From contig SCUJ01000008.1 in NCBI GenBank assembly GCA_004297165.1, forward strand, positions 186,001-250,000: DNA of 64,000 bases. Direction: 5' to 3'. Under the pieces are notes generated by a model that did no database searches, was not told where the DNA came from, and saw nothing but the letters and a program-made list of their open reading frames with translations. The DNA is from Gammaproteobacteria bacterium (GTDB lineage: Bacteria; Pseudomonadota; Gammaproteobacteria; Eutrophobiales; Eutrophobiaceae). This document shows positions 53,828-62,846 of this stretch, in pieces; position 1 is the stretch's first letter, and each line of letters opens with the position of its first letter. Both the position numbers and the translations under genes were made by a program.

Positions 53828-55420
53828 TCAGCCCGGCGTTGTCACGAAACGACTCAGCAGCGCCATCGAATCCTTGTTGAGCATTACCAGGACATACATG
53901 CCAATTAATGCAATCGACATTATTACATACGTTACCATGCCTAATCGGCGCTGCTTCAAGTCCTCCCTGGCCCAGGACATGGAAACGGAACCCAACACCG
54001 GGATGCTCATGCCCTCCTCGATCTGTTTTATGGTGTAGAATGTCGGCCGGAATTGTTCAAACATGACGGCGCAGCCAACGCCGCCCACAATCCCCAGGAA
54101 CAGCACGGCAGTAATCAATCTGAATCTATCCGGACTCACCGGAGTAAGCGGTATAATGGGAGGTTCGATAATATTGAACTGGGTTTCGTTGGCTGTCTGC
54201 TCCGCTTCCCTGGATAGTTGCGCTGAGGCGCGCCTGGAAACCAGTTCGTTATAGGTTTGACGGGTAATGTCATAATCCCGGTTCAGCCTGGTCAACTCGG
54301 CCTCAACTTCAGGGATGGTGCTCAACAGCTTATTCATTTCCTCGATGCGGCGATTGTATTCCCCGACCCTGGTTTGCAACGCGGCAATTTCAGCCTCCTT
54401 CTCGCCCAGCAATACATTCAAGTCCTGGTAGAGTCCGGAATCGACGATGCCGGCCTGTCTTTCGGGAACATCGTTGGCATCGTCCTGGCGTTGATCCCGC
54501 TTCTGCCGTTTAAGCTCTTCCAATGCAGCGCGGGTGGACGCCACATCGGGGTGTCTCTCTGTATACTGAAGCAACAATTCATCCAGTCTGGCCTGCAAGC
54601 TCGCTATCCTGCTATCCAGGGGATCCTCGATCAGCGGAGATTCACCGCCACCGCCTTCCGCAGTCGCCAGAAAATTCTGGATCTGTTTCTGCAAAGCCGT
54701 CCGCTCGTTATGTTTCTCGCTGAGCTCCAGAGTAGCGGCGTCCAGATTCGTTTTCAGCGCGTTCAATCTGGTGTAATAAGTGCTGCCCTCCTCTGGCATG
54801 GCGCCGGCATGTTCCTGTTTAAATAGTTTCAGCCGTTCCTCCGCCATCTCCAGGTTAGCGGCGTACTCTTCGATCTGTTTGTCGAGAAAGCTTTCCGCCT
54901 TGTCGCTGTCCTTGCGGCTCGATCCGAGTATCGTTTCGACAAAAATGTTAAGAATGGATTCGACAACTTTCTTCGCTACAGCCGGGTTATTATGCCGATA
55001 AATAATGCTATAAAGATTGCTCATCTCGGTGCGCATGCCAGGAATATCGACCGTCTTGATGACGATGTTTTCCTGAAGCTTTTCGATGAGGCGATTCATC
55101 TCCTTATCCTCGGTTACATTAATATCCAGGTCGGCATCGGTAATTACTTTCAGCATATTGGCCCGGGTGAGGAGAGTTCTGCGCACTAGTTGGGCGGATT
55201 CTTCCCGCATGGCGTTCTCCACCGCAAGCCCTTCAAGCAGGGGTTTGAGCACCGTCTTGGTATCGAAATAGACCCTCGTTTCGACTTCGAAGACGTCCGG
55301 TATGAAACCTATGCCGATCCAGCCGCATACTGTCAGTACGATAGCGCTGAGCAACGCAATCCAGCGATGGTGTATCACCATCCAGAGATAGGTGAATGCA
55401 AGCTCCAGGAATTCCCTCAT
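53828..55420 (-). CDS. XrtA-associated chain-length determinant protein (Wzz-like, TIGR03007)
   Basis: The 530-residue inner-membrane co-polymerase has a membrane helix near residues 20-37, a long periplasmic region with coiled coil (residues about 150-420, rich in Leu, Glu and Arg), the SPDRFRLITAVLFLGIVGGVGCAVMFEQ second helix region and a C-terminal helix. Wzz family blocks FDTKTVLKPLLEGLAVENAM and VSRRASAQLSREAEQ are recognisable. No kinase domain is fused; the kinase follows 8 bases later. It sets chain length and links to the export pore. Confidence 0.93.
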   Translation of the reverse strand: MREFLELAFTYLWMVIHHRWIALLSAIVLTVCGWIGIGFIPDVFEVETRVYFDTKTVLKPLLEGLAVENAMREESAQLVRRTLLTRANMLKVITDADLDINVTEDKEMNRLIEKLQENIVIKTVDIPGMRTEMSNLYSIIYRHNNPAVAKKVVESILNIFVETILGSSRKDSDKAESFLDKQIEEYAANLEMAEERLKLFKQEHAGAMPEEGSTYYTRLNALKTNLDAATLELSEKHNERTALQKQIQNFLATAEGGGGESPLIEDPLDSRIASLQARLDELLLQYTERHPDVASTRAALEELKRQKRDQRQDDANDVPERQAGIVDSGLYQDLNVLLGEKEAEIAALQTRVGEYNRRIEEMNKLLSTIPEVEAELTRLNRDYDITRQTYNELVSRRASAQLSREAEQTANETQFNIIEPPIIPLTPVSPDRFRLITAVLFLGIVGGVGCAVMFEQFRPTFYTIKQIEEGMSIPVLGSVSMSWAREDLKQRRLGMVTYVIMSIALIGMYVLVMLNKDSMALLSRFVTTPG

Positions 55421-55469
55421 GATAAATTTCTGATTGAAATGCGATGCTGAGCGATGATCGTAGAACTAT

Positions 55470-56117
55470 CTAAAACAATGACTCGGGGATGATCACTATA
55501 TCGCCAGGCTGCATCGGGATGTTGGCGCTTATATCGCCTTTCTTTATCAGATCATCTATGCGCACGCCGATCTGGGTTTGACTGCCTTGTGAGTCGCGGA
55601 CAATGGTAGATTTGTTCCCGCCGGCGAATTCCGTGACTCCGCCCACCTCGATCATCACATCAAGCAGGGTCATATTCGTACGATAAGGCAGAGCCCTTGG
55701 TGTAGTTGCTTCACCGATAACCCGAATCTGCTGGTCGAACCCCCCCACAAAACTCACTACAGTCACAGTAACCAGTGGTTCGCGAATATACTGCGCCAAG
55801 ATCTCCTCGATCTCGCGGGCGAGTTGGGTAGGCGTCTTGCCGCTGGCCATCAAATCTTCGACAAGCGGCGAAGAGATCCTGCCATCCGGTCTCACGGGCA
55901 CTGTATTGGTGAGATCCGGATTTCTCCAGACAAATATCTGCAGTTGATCGCCGGGACCAATTTGATAATCAAAAGCTCCGGCCTTGCTCTGTGTGGACGT
56001 ATCCGAAGAATTGTCACGAATCCCCCGTGAGGTTTCACAGGCCGCCATCAGGCTAAGGATGAGGGGGATAACCCCGCAAGCGATCAGGTAACTTACAGCT
56101 CTGGCTTGTTTTTGCAT
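55470..56117 (-). CDS. XrtA-associated polysaccharide export lipoprotein (OPX, TIGR03027-like)
   Basis: The 215-residue product has a lipoprotein signal with LMAAC (Cys27), so it is lipid-anchored. The export domain follows: YQIGPGDQLQIFVWRNPDLTNTVPVRPDGRISSPLVEDLMASGKTPTQLAREIEEIL (about residues 50-105), then SLBB-like VIGEATTPRALPYRTNMTLLDVMIEVGG and MQPGDIVIIPESLF. ATG at 56117 with GGAGA upstream is chosen, as the ORF start further up is not signal-like. It is the first gene of the minus-strand XrtA block. Confidence 0.93.
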   Translation of the reverse strand: MQKQARAVSYLIACGVIPLILSLMAACETSRGIRDNSSDTSTQSKAGAFDYQIGPGDQLQIFVWRNPDLTNTVPVRPDGRISSPLVEDLMASGKTPTQLAREIEEILAQYIREPLVTVTVVSFVGGFDQQIRVIGEATTPRALPYRTNMTLLDVMIEVGGVTEFAGGNKSTIVRDSQGSQTQIGVRIDDLIKKGDISANIPMQPGDIVIIPESLF

Positions 56118-56281
56118 AGATCGTCTCCAATCCGGCCAGGACTCCAACCAGGGGCAAGTATTGATGTTCAATTGTCCAGGAAATACCAAACCAATTAACA
56201 GGTTATAGACTTCATATCATCTCGGCAACGCGATTTTACAGATACGCGATGAGTATACATTGAAACCCGCTCATTGTCCCC

Positions 56282-56316
56282 GGTGGGCCCTCGGCACCGA
56301 TACGGTTTAGCCCACC
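56282..56316. repeat. Imperfect palindrome in the divergent promoter region
   Basis: GGTGGGC (56282-56288) and GCCCACC (56310-56316) pair, enclosing a smaller CCG-ATA-CGG hairpin. It has no T-run on either side, so a terminator is unlikely; an operator or RNA structure is possible. Confidence 0.45.
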
Positions 56317-56485
56317 CCGGTGCTTGTTCATTGGTCACCCATCGTCTATATTCGCCAAGAATGAAGCCGGTAAGGCTACATACTCGCAAAATGCGTTGAA
56401 AAAATAACAATACGGTCCGAACGATGACCCACTACTGACCAAAGTGGCTTTTGTTAAATTGATTGGCGATTGGGGAGGGGTGAAC

Positions 56486-56563
56486 ATGCCGAGCGTGCTA
56501 TCCGATCTGTTTAAAGTGAATACCTTCCCTTCGGTGTTGATGGGATTTCCGGTTAAGATTTAA
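56486..56563 (+). CDS. Candidate 25-residue leader peptide or small protein before the AsnB gene
   Basis: The ATG at 56486 is preceded by GGGGAGGGG, one of the strongest ribosome binding sites in the window, about 6 bases away. The peptide begins MPSVLSDLFKVNTFP and ends FPVKI. Its TAA (56561-56563) runs into the AAGGA that serves the AsnB gene, 6 bases before that ATG. Such an arrangement would couple translation. The peptide is mildly hydrophobic without a run of one amino acid, so classical attenuation is not suggested. It may be chance. Confidence 0.4.
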   Translation: MPSVLSDLFKVNTFPSVLMGFPVKI

Positions 56564-56569
56564 GGAATC

Positions 56570-58504
56570 ATGTGTGGCATCGTCGGTGTTTTGAATCTTG
56601 ACGGGCGCCCCGTTTCTGAAGATCTGCTTCACCGGATGGCTTGGAACCTCCGCCACCGTGGACCAGATGAGTCTGGGGTCATCACCGATGGGGCCCTTGG
56701 CCTCGCCCACACCCGCCTCAGCATCATAGACCTTGCCGGCGGGCGGCAGCCGATGTCCGCTTTCGATGGCGATCTGTGGATCTCCTTCAACGGAGAAATC
56801 TTCAACCACCTTGAAATCCGCGCTAATTTAGAACGAAAAGGCCACCAATTCACAACCCGTTCGGACACCGAGGTCATTCTCCATTCCTATGCCGAAAAAG
56901 GCGAGGATTGCGTCAAGGACTTCAACGGACAATGGGCATTCGCCATCTGGGATCGTCGTCGCAGGCGGTTGTTTCTGTCAAGAGACCGGCTGGGGGTACG
57001 CCCACTGTTTTACACAAGGACAAAGGACGTCTTCATCTTTGCCTCTGAAATCAAGGCCATCTTCGCGCACCGGAAAGTACCGCGGGCGATCGATCACGAG
57101 GGGCTGGATCAGATTTTTTCCTTCTGGTGTTGCCTCCCACCCAAGACATTCTTTAAAGGGATCTCGGAGCTTCCGGGCGGCCACTCCATGCGGGTGGAAG
57201 ATGGCCGGATAACACTTTATCCCTATTGGCGGTTGGACTATCCAAACGGCGCTTCCCTGACAGACGAAAACCCTGATCTTCTCGCGGAGGAATTAAAGGC
57301 ATTGCTCGTGGATGCCACACGCCTGCGTCTGCGCGCGGACGTCCCTGTTGGCGCCTACCTTAGCGGCGGGTTGGACTCCACAGTCACCACTGCCCTTATC
57401 CGCCATTACACGAATGCCCCTCTTAGGACATTTTCCGTTAGTTTTGAGGATCCTGGATTTGACGAAAGCCCTTTCCAACATGAGGCGAGTACATTCCTGG
57501 GAACCGACCATCAGGAAGTGCACTGCCGTGCGGAGGATATCGCGAAGGTCTTTCCGGATGTTATATGGCACACTGAAAAGCCTATCCTCCGCACCGCACC
57601 GGCGCCTCTCTATCTACTCTCCAGATTGGTCCGCGAGAGTGGATTTAAGGTAGTCATGACCGGGGAAGGCGCCGATGAAGTCTTCGGCGGTTATGACATC
57701 TTCAAGGAAGCCAAGATCCGCCACTTTATGGGCCGATCTCCCGGATCCCGGTGGAGGCACTTGCTCCTGAAGCGGCTTTATCCGTACTTGACGAACCTGC
57801 AAAAACAGCCAGAAGCCTATCTGGCCTCTTTTTTCAAAGCGCGTCCGCAGGACCTCACGGACCCATGTTATTCTCATTTCCCGCGGTGGGATATGACGGC
57901 CATGATCAAGATGTTTTATTCCCCCGAGTGGAAGGAGCGCCTTGCCGGTTTCGATGCGAGGGGTCTTCTAAGGGGCTCTCTCCCGCGGGAGTTTCACAAC
58001 TGGGACGATTTTTGCCGCGGTCAGTACCTGGAAACCGCCATCCTTTTACCGGGGTACATCCTTTCATCCCAGGGAGACCGCATGGCGATGGCCCATTCGG
58101 TGGAAGGGCGTTTTCCGTTCCTGGATCATCGCTTGGCCGAGTTCGGCGCGAAACTTCCGCCGCGTCTCAAAATGAAAGGACTCAATGAGAAATACCTGCT
58201 TAAGAAGTGCATGACGGACCTGATTCCGAAATCGGTCCTCACGCGGCCCAAACAACCCTACCGTGCCCCGGAGGGTCAATGCTTTACAGCTCCAGGCGCC
58301 CCGGACTACATATCCGAACTTCTTTCCAGTAAGAGACTTAGAGAGGAAGGCATTTTTCAGCCTTCCGCAGTTGAGAAGCTGCTCGACAAATTCCGACACG
58401 GCATGGCTGTAGGCATCAAGGACAATATGGCGCTGGTGGGCATTCTTTCAACTCAGATTTCAGCAGACCAGTTCATCCAGAATTTTGACAGCCATACAGC
58501 CTAA
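56570..58504 (+). CDS. AsnB-family amidotransferase (asparagine-synthase-like)
   Basis: The 644-residue product has an N-terminal glutaminase domain with nucleophile Cys2 (MCGIVGVLNLDG), NLRHRGPDESG and ISFNGEIFN, and a C-terminal PP-loop synthetase domain with YLSGGLDST (about residues 262-270). TGEGADEVFGGYD and MAMAHSVEGRFPFLDHRLAEF are further synthetase motifs. Asparagine synthase homologues in polysaccharide loci amidate carboxylates of uronic acids or acyl groups; the true substrate here is not known. The XrtA-associated amidotransferase family is a close alternative description. It is the first of four closely packed genes ending in a NadE-like gene. Confidence 0.88.
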   Translation: MCGIVGVLNLDGRPVSEDLLHRMAWNLRHRGPDESGVITDGALGLAHTRLSIIDLAGGRQPMSAFDGDLWISFNGEIFNHLEIRANLERKGHQFTTRSDTEVILHSYAEKGEDCVKDFNGQWAFAIWDRRRRRLFLSRDRLGVRPLFYTRTKDVFIFASEIKAIFAHRKVPRAIDHEGLDQIFSFWCCLPPKTFFKGISELPGGHSMRVEDGRITLYPYWRLDYPNGASLTDENPDLLAEELKALLVDATRLRLRADVPVGAYLSGGLDSTVTTALIRHYTNAPLRTFSVSFEDPGFDESPFQHEASTFLGTDHQEVHCRAEDIAKVFPDVIWHTEKPILRTAPAPLYLLSRLVRESGFKVVMTGEGADEVFGGYDIFKEAKIRHFMGRSPGSRWRHLLLKRLYPYLTNLQKQPEAYLASFFKARPQDLTDPCYSHFPRWDMTAMIKMFYSPEWKERLAGFDARGLLRGSLPREFHNWDDFCRGQYLETAILLPGYILSSQGDRMAMAHSVEGRFPFLDHRLAEFGAKLPPRLKMKGLNEKYLLKKCMTDLIPKSVLTRPKQPYRAPEGQCFTAPGAPDYISELLSSKRLREEGIFQPSAVEKLLDKFRHGMAVGIKDNMALVGILSTQISADQFIQNFDSHTA

Positions 58505-58525
58505 TCGACACAACGGGAGCCCCTC

Positions 58526-58780
58526 ATGCGGATCGATGACGTGAAAAACGACTTGAGAAAATTTATAGTGGACAATTTCTATTTCGGCGAGGAACTCGAC
58601 TTCTCCGATTCCGACTCATTCCTAGAAAAGGGCATCATTGATTCCACGGGGACACTGGAACTTATCGCCCATCTTGAAAATACTTACCATATCAAGGTCA
58701 ATGATCAAGACTTGACGCCGGAAAACCTGGACTCTGTAGATCGGCTTGCGGCGTTTATAGAGAAGAAAACAGAGCCCTGA
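58526..58780 (+). CDS. Acyl carrier protein
   Basis: The 84-residue phosphopantetheine carrier is strongly acidic. The attachment Ser40 is in KGIIDSTGTLELIAHLE, the DS(L/T) motif in variant form (usual DSL). It is 3 bases upstream of the AMP-ligase gene, so the ligase probably loads an acyl or aminoacyl group onto it. It is not part of fatty-acid synthesis genes here. Confidence 0.93.
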   Translation: MRIDDVKNDLRKFIVDNFYFGEELDFSDSDSFLEKGIIDSTGTLELIAHLENTYHIKVNDQDLTPENLDSVDRLAAFIEKKTEP

Positions 58781-58783
58781 TCC

Positions 58784-60343
58784 ATGCAAGTTGAAGAATT
58801 CCTGGAACGCAGCGCCAAACGCATGCCAGACAAGACCGCCCTGGTCTGCGACGGGAGGCGACTGACCTATGCCCAACTTGAAGACATGGCCAACCGCCAA
58901 GCCCACGCACTAATCCGGGAAGGCATAGAACGCGGTGACCGGGTTGCAATCTATTTGGACAATACCGTAGAGGCTGTCATCTCCGTCTTCGGAGTCCTCA
59001 AGGCCGGCGGTGTGTTCCTGGGCATTAATCCGACAACCAAGGCCGACAAGGTGGCTTTAACCCTGAATAATTGCAGTGCTTCAGCTCTCGTCACAGATGC
59101 CAGTAAATGGACTAATGTGATTGAGGTTTTTGAGAATTCCAACAACTTGAGGACCGTGATGGTAACGGGCGGTAATGGTCACAGCATGACTGGCAAGAAC
59201 GTCATGTCTCTCGAATCGGTCCTGGAAGATCATCATTTGCCGGACGCACCGCCGCCAAAGAAGAACATCGACATGGACCTCGCAGCCCTCATATACACGT
59301 CGGGATCCACGGGAAGATCCAAGGGTGTCATGCTTACGCATCTGAACATCGTTTCCGCCGCCACCTCCATCACCAGCTACCTGGACAACCGGCCCGATGA
59401 TGTTATTCTCAGCGCCCTGCCACTTTCCTTTGGTTATGGATTATGCCAGGCACTAACGGCCTTCCAATTCGGTGGCACTTTGGTGTTGGAGCGGTCTTTC
59501 GCGTATACCCACGCGGTACTGGAAACGCTTGCCCGGGAGAAGGCAACGGGATTCCCGATTGTCCCGACCATGGCCGCCATCCTCCTTGGTCTGGACCTGA
59601 AGAACTACGATTTTTCGTCCCTCCGTTACATCACCAATGCCGCCGCCGCCCTCCCGACGGACCACATTCAGCGACTACGAAAATTCTTTCCCCATGTTGC
59701 CCTCTATTCTATGTATGGGCTCACCGAATGCATACGGGTCTCATATTTATCACCGGATCAGATTGATATCCGACCCGCCTCCGTCGGACGCGCCATACCC
59801 AATGAGGAGGTCTACATCGTGGACGAGGAGAACCGGCGTGTGACGCCGGGTGTAGTCGGAGAGTTAGTGGTGCGCGGCGCCAACGTGATGAAAGGATACT
59901 GGGAGGACCCGGAAGGGACCCGGCAAAGACTAAAACCCGGCCCCTTGCCCAACGAATGTGTGCTTCACACGGGAGATCTTTTCCGCGCAGACGAAGAGGG
60001 TTACCTCTATTTCGTGGCACGGCGGGACGACATCATAAAGAGTCGCGGAGAAAAAGTAAGTCCCCGTGAAGTAGAGGAAGTCCTCTGTACACACCCTGAT
60101 GTAATGGAGTCCGCCGTAATCGGACTGCCAGATCCTATTTTAGGGCAAGCCATCTGCGCAGTCATCTCGGTACGGGACGGATCCGAGTTGAAGCCCGGAG
60201 AACTCCAGGCACACTGTAAAAAACACCTGGAGGATTTCAAGATTCCGAAGCACATCCTCCTGCTTCAGGAAAGATTACAGAGGACGCCCAACGGCAAGAT
60301 CGACAAGAAGTTGCTTCCCGACCTGTTCAAGGAGCCCGACTGA
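58784..60343 (+). CDS. AMP-forming acyl-CoA/acyl-ACP ligase
   Basis: The 519-residue ANL-superfamily enzyme has the P-loop YTSGSTGRSKG (171-181), YGLTECIR (A5), the hinge block TGDLFRADEEGYLYFVARRDDIIKSRGEKVSPREVEE, and catalytic Lys505 in PNGKIDKK. Length fits XrtA-associated acyl-CoA ligases as well as stand-alone adenylation domains. It presumably activates a carboxylic or amino acid for transfer to the carrier protein upstream. The TGA shares its A with the ATG of the next gene (TGATG). Confidence 0.92.
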   Translation: MQVEEFLERSAKRMPDKTALVCDGRRLTYAQLEDMANRQAHALIREGIERGDRVAIYLDNTVEAVISVFGVLKAGGVFLGINPTTKADKVALTLNNCSASALVTDASKWTNVIEVFENSNNLRTVMVTGGNGHSMTGKNVMSLESVLEDHHLPDAPPPKKNIDMDLAALIYTSGSTGRSKGVMLTHLNIVSAATSITSYLDNRPDDVILSALPLSFGYGLCQALTAFQFGGTLVLERSFAYTHAVLETLAREKATGFPIVPTMAAILLGLDLKNYDFSSLRYITNAAAALPTDHIQRLRKFFPHVALYSMYGLTECIRVSYLSPDQIDIRPASVGRAIPNEEVYIVDEENRRVTPGVVGELVVRGANVMKGYWEDPEGTRQRLKPGPLPNECVLHTGDLFRADEEGYLYFVARRDDIIKSRGEKVSPREVEEVLCTHPDVMESAVIGLPDPILGQAICAVISVRDGSELKPGELQAHCKKHLEDFKIPKHILLLQERLQRTPNGKIDKKLLPDLFKEPD

Positions 60344-61326
60344 TGGTTTTCTCGCGCGACATTTTAAAACTCGACCCTGCGTCGGAAGTCTCCACTATCG
60401 TGGCGGCCATTCGTTTCCAGGTCGGGCAGGAACTCAAGCGCAAGGGCGCCGTTCTGGGACTTTCCGGCGGTATTGATTCAAGCGTTTGCGCCGCGCTCTG
60501 CGCACGGGCCCTCGGGAAAGACCGCGTGCTCGGTCTCTTCATGCCTGAGGCGGATTCCTCGGGCGATAGCTTGCGCCTCGGTCTGCTTTTGACGGAGACC
60601 CTGGGCATCCCTTCCTGCCTGGAAGACATCACGCCCGTTTTGAACGGGGCGCGATGCTACGAACGCAGAGACGACGCCATCCGTAAAGTGCTCCCTGATT
60701 TTGGTCCTGGCTGGAAATGCAAAATTGTCCTGCCCGGGATACTGGATGAGGCCGCCTACGCCTTTTTCTCCATCATCGCGCAATCGCCAGAAGGCGTTCA
60801 GACCAAGGCGCGTCTCACCCTTGACGCCTATCTCGGTATCGTGGCGGCGACAAATTTCAAGCAGCGGACCAGGCGGATGATGGAGTACTACCATGCCGAC
60901 AGACTCAATTACGCTGTCGTCGGCACGCCAAATCGCCTTGAATACGACCAGGGGTTCTTCGTCAAAAACGGCGACGGCGCGGCGGATTTCAAGCCAATTG
61001 CCCATCTGTATAAATCGCAGGTCTACCAGCTCGCGGAGTATCTTGGTGTGCCTGAGGAGATCCGGCGCCGCCCTCCGACGACCGATACCTACTCCCTGGA
61101 GCAATCCCAGGACGAATTCTATTTTTCCCTCCCTCTGGAGAAGCTGGACTTATGCCTGTGGGCGCTTGGACATGGCATATCTGCCGAGGAAGCTGCCCCC
61201 ATTGTGGACTTGACTCAGGCGCAGGTGGATCGCGTTTACAGCCAGATCCAGGCGAAGCGCCGATCGACGCGCTATCTCCACATGAGGCCACTCTTAGTCC
61301 GGGAAGTCACAGAAATTCATCCTTAA
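60343..61326 (+). CDS. NadE-like PP-loop ATP pyrophosphatase (annotated NAD synthase fold)
   Basis: The 327-residue product has the PP-loop LSGGIDSS (40-47) and, further on, NYAVVGTPNRLEYDQGFFVKNGDGAADFKPIAHLYKSQVYQLAEYLGVPEEI as in NH3-dependent NAD synthases. The region after it (PPTTDTYSLEQSQDEFYFSLP) departs from the canonical NadE loop. There is no N-terminal nitrilase/glutaminase domain. Being translation-coupled to a ligase and carrier protein suggests that it amidates a pathway intermediate rather than making NAD. A genuine NAD synthase cannot be excluded. Confidence 0.82.
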   Translation: MVFSRDILKLDPASEVSTIVAAIRFQVGQELKRKGAVLGLSGGIDSSVCAALCARALGKDRVLGLFMPEADSSGDSLRLGLLLTETLGIPSCLEDITPVLNGARCYERRDDAIRKVLPDFGPGWKCKIVLPGILDEAAYAFFSIIAQSPEGVQTKARLTLDAYLGIVAATNFKQRTRRMMEYYHADRLNYAVVGTPNRLEYDQGFFVKNGDGAADFKPIAHLYKSQVYQLAEYLGVPEEIRRRPPTTDTYSLEQSQDEFYFSLPLEKLDLCLWALGHGISAEEAAPIVDLTQAQVDRVYSQIQAKRRSTRYLHMRPLLVREVTEIHP

Positions 61327-61397
61327 GGCGCGTCATTCGTCATGGAATCTATTCATCTGAGATAAAATGGCCTACCTCAGCGTAGTGGAGAATTAAA

Positions 61398-62096
61398 ATG
61401 CAAAAATTAGCTTCGATATACAGATATATTCTACGGTTATGCATTATTTCACTCATCTGTGGAGGTTCACTCATGGCGGAAGAAATATACACTAAACCGG
61501 ACAGACATCTCGTGCTGGTGGGGGCCTCCATAGGCAAAGAATGGCATTTGGAGGAACTTGGCAAGCGGATCCAGGCCCCGGGGTACCGCTTTAGTTACGT
61601 CGGGACCTACGATTTCGATAAGGGAGACTTGATTGACGGATTGATCAAGGACGTGGACAAGCCTGACATCGTGCTGATCAAGGAATGCTCCTCATACTTT
61701 CCCGGCGACCTGGACAGCTACGAACGTAAGATCTCTGGATGGGTAGACATGTTGAAGACGGCCGGGATTCGACCCATCCTTGTCACGACCGCCCCAGTGG
61801 GCAAGCCGGACGACTACATCGTTCGCTTGAAAAATGTGGTAAAAATAATTATAGGCAGACCGACTAAACAAGGAAGCGTCGCTGAGTTCAATGACTGGAT
61901 GAAGGAGTACGGCCGACGCATTGGCATCCCCGTGTTCGACCTCGAATCCATCTTGATCCTCAGCCCTGAGGAACGCTGGCTGCGTCCGGAATTCGATTCC
62001 GGCGATAAAACACATCTTACAGCCAGGGCTTACGAAGCGATGGACCGTGCTTTTGCCCGTTTTCTGCCAAATCTGGACAAGGCTCCCGACAAATAA
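61398..62096 (+). CDS. SGNH-like hydrolase/esterase, secreted
   Basis: The 232-residue product begins with a signal peptide or anchor (residues 1-26, ILRLCIISLICGGSLMA). The GDSL-like nucleophile block is LVGASIGKEW (Ser44) and the catalytic dyad is probably Asp203/His206 in GDKTHLTARAYE. KECSSYFPGDLDSYE and PILVTTAPVGKP lie where blocks II and III would be, but the block III Asn is unclear. It may be an O-acetyl esterase or transferase acting on the exopolysaccharide. It follows the NadE-like gene by 71 bases and has a GGAG site upstream. Confidence 0.75.
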   Translation: MQKLASIYRYILRLCIISLICGGSLMAEEIYTKPDRHLVLVGASIGKEWHLEELGKRIQAPGYRFSYVGTYDFDKGDLIDGLIKDVDKPDIVLIKECSSYFPGDLDSYERKISGWVDMLKTAGIRPILVTTAPVGKPDDYIVRLKNVVKIIIGRPTKQGSVAEFNDWMKEYGRRIGIPVFDLESILILSPEERWLRPEFDSGDKTHLTARAYEAMDRAFARFLPNLDKAPDK

Positions 62097-62119
62097 ACGG
62101 TATCGGTGACGTCTCCACC

Positions 62120-62716
62120 ATGGCGACAAAACAGCACCTATGGTTCCCTTTAATACGGCAGGATTTAGGCCGCTATTTTGATCCTGACCAGGGAGCCAAT
62201 TACTTCAAGAAGGCAAAAATATTTTTAGATACGCCAGGCTTGCAGGCAACGCTGGTTTACCGGTTTGGTTTCTGGGTGGAACGTAAAGTTTCCTCCGTAT
62301 GGTTCAGGCTTCCCTTGAAATTATTGTATTATTTTCTTGATAAGGCGATGGTCATTCTTTGGGGTATACACATCGATCCGCTGGCGGAAATCGGCGGCGG
62401 CCTCTATATCGGACACTACGGTGGCGTTCTTATCGGTCCAGTGCGGGTCGGAACGGACTGCAACATCAACCATCAGGTCACGATGGGGCTAAGGGCAGAC
62501 GGGATACCCGGTGTCCCCACCATAGGTAACCGCGTTTGGATCGGGGCTGGCTCGATCCTCTTCGGCGCAATTCGGGTGGGAGACGGGGCAACCATCGGCC
62601 CCCTTACGGTAGTATCTAGAAGCCTGCCGAACAATGTCCTGGTCGGAGGCAACCCCATGCGCCTCGTTCGCAAGAACTACGATAACAGCGCTCTGCTTCG
62701 CAGAATCCCTGAATAA
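62120..62716 (+). CDS. Hexapeptide acyltransferase (serine O-acetyltransferase-like)
   Basis: The 198-residue product has a CysE-like layout: DLGRYFDPDQGANYFKKAKIFLDTPGLQATLVYRFGFWVE, then a left-handed beta-helix (about residues 88-180) with GGGLYIGHYGGVLIGPVRVG, INHQVTMG, GVPTIGNRVWIGAGS and VLVGGNPMRLVRK. It uses an acetyl or acyl-CoA. Given the neighbouring carrier protein and ligase it may acylate a sugar or amino acid; true serine acetyltransferase for cysteine synthesis is possible too. It is the last plus-strand gene of the cassette. Confidence 0.85.
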   Translation: MATKQHLWFPLIRQDLGRYFDPDQGANYFKKAKIFLDTPGLQATLVYRFGFWVERKVSSVWFRLPLKLLYYFLDKAMVILWGIHIDPLAEIGGGLYIGHYGGVLIGPVRVGTDCNINHQVTMGLRADGIPGVPTIGNRVWIGAGSILFGAIRVGDGATIGPLTVVSRSLPNNVLVGGNPMRLVRKNYDNSALLRRIPE

Positions 62717-62846
62717 TATAATTAACACGTCAAACACCTCGTGGATTGCATACACGAGCACGCCCAAGTAGAAGAGTAGTAATCGTTGTCAGTTGGGAAT
62801 TCGGGCGGCGCCCGGGAGAAGTATCGGGTGGTGCTGGCGAACTGAT

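Larger units (their letters stand above)
56118..56569. other. Divergent intergenic region between the export block and the AsnB cassette
   Basis: This 452-base region must hold promoters for both directions. It contains a large imperfect palindrome (56282-56316) and, next to the AsnB gene, a 25-codon ORF with a strong ribosome binding site (56486-56563). No sigma-54 promoter was found on either strand and no sigma-70 promoter is clear. Confidence 0.6.

Noticed and set aside
62738-62758. CTCGTG...CACGAG hairpin after the acyltransferase gene
   Set aside because: A 6-pair stem with a 9-base loop and no T-run on either side does not support a terminator call.
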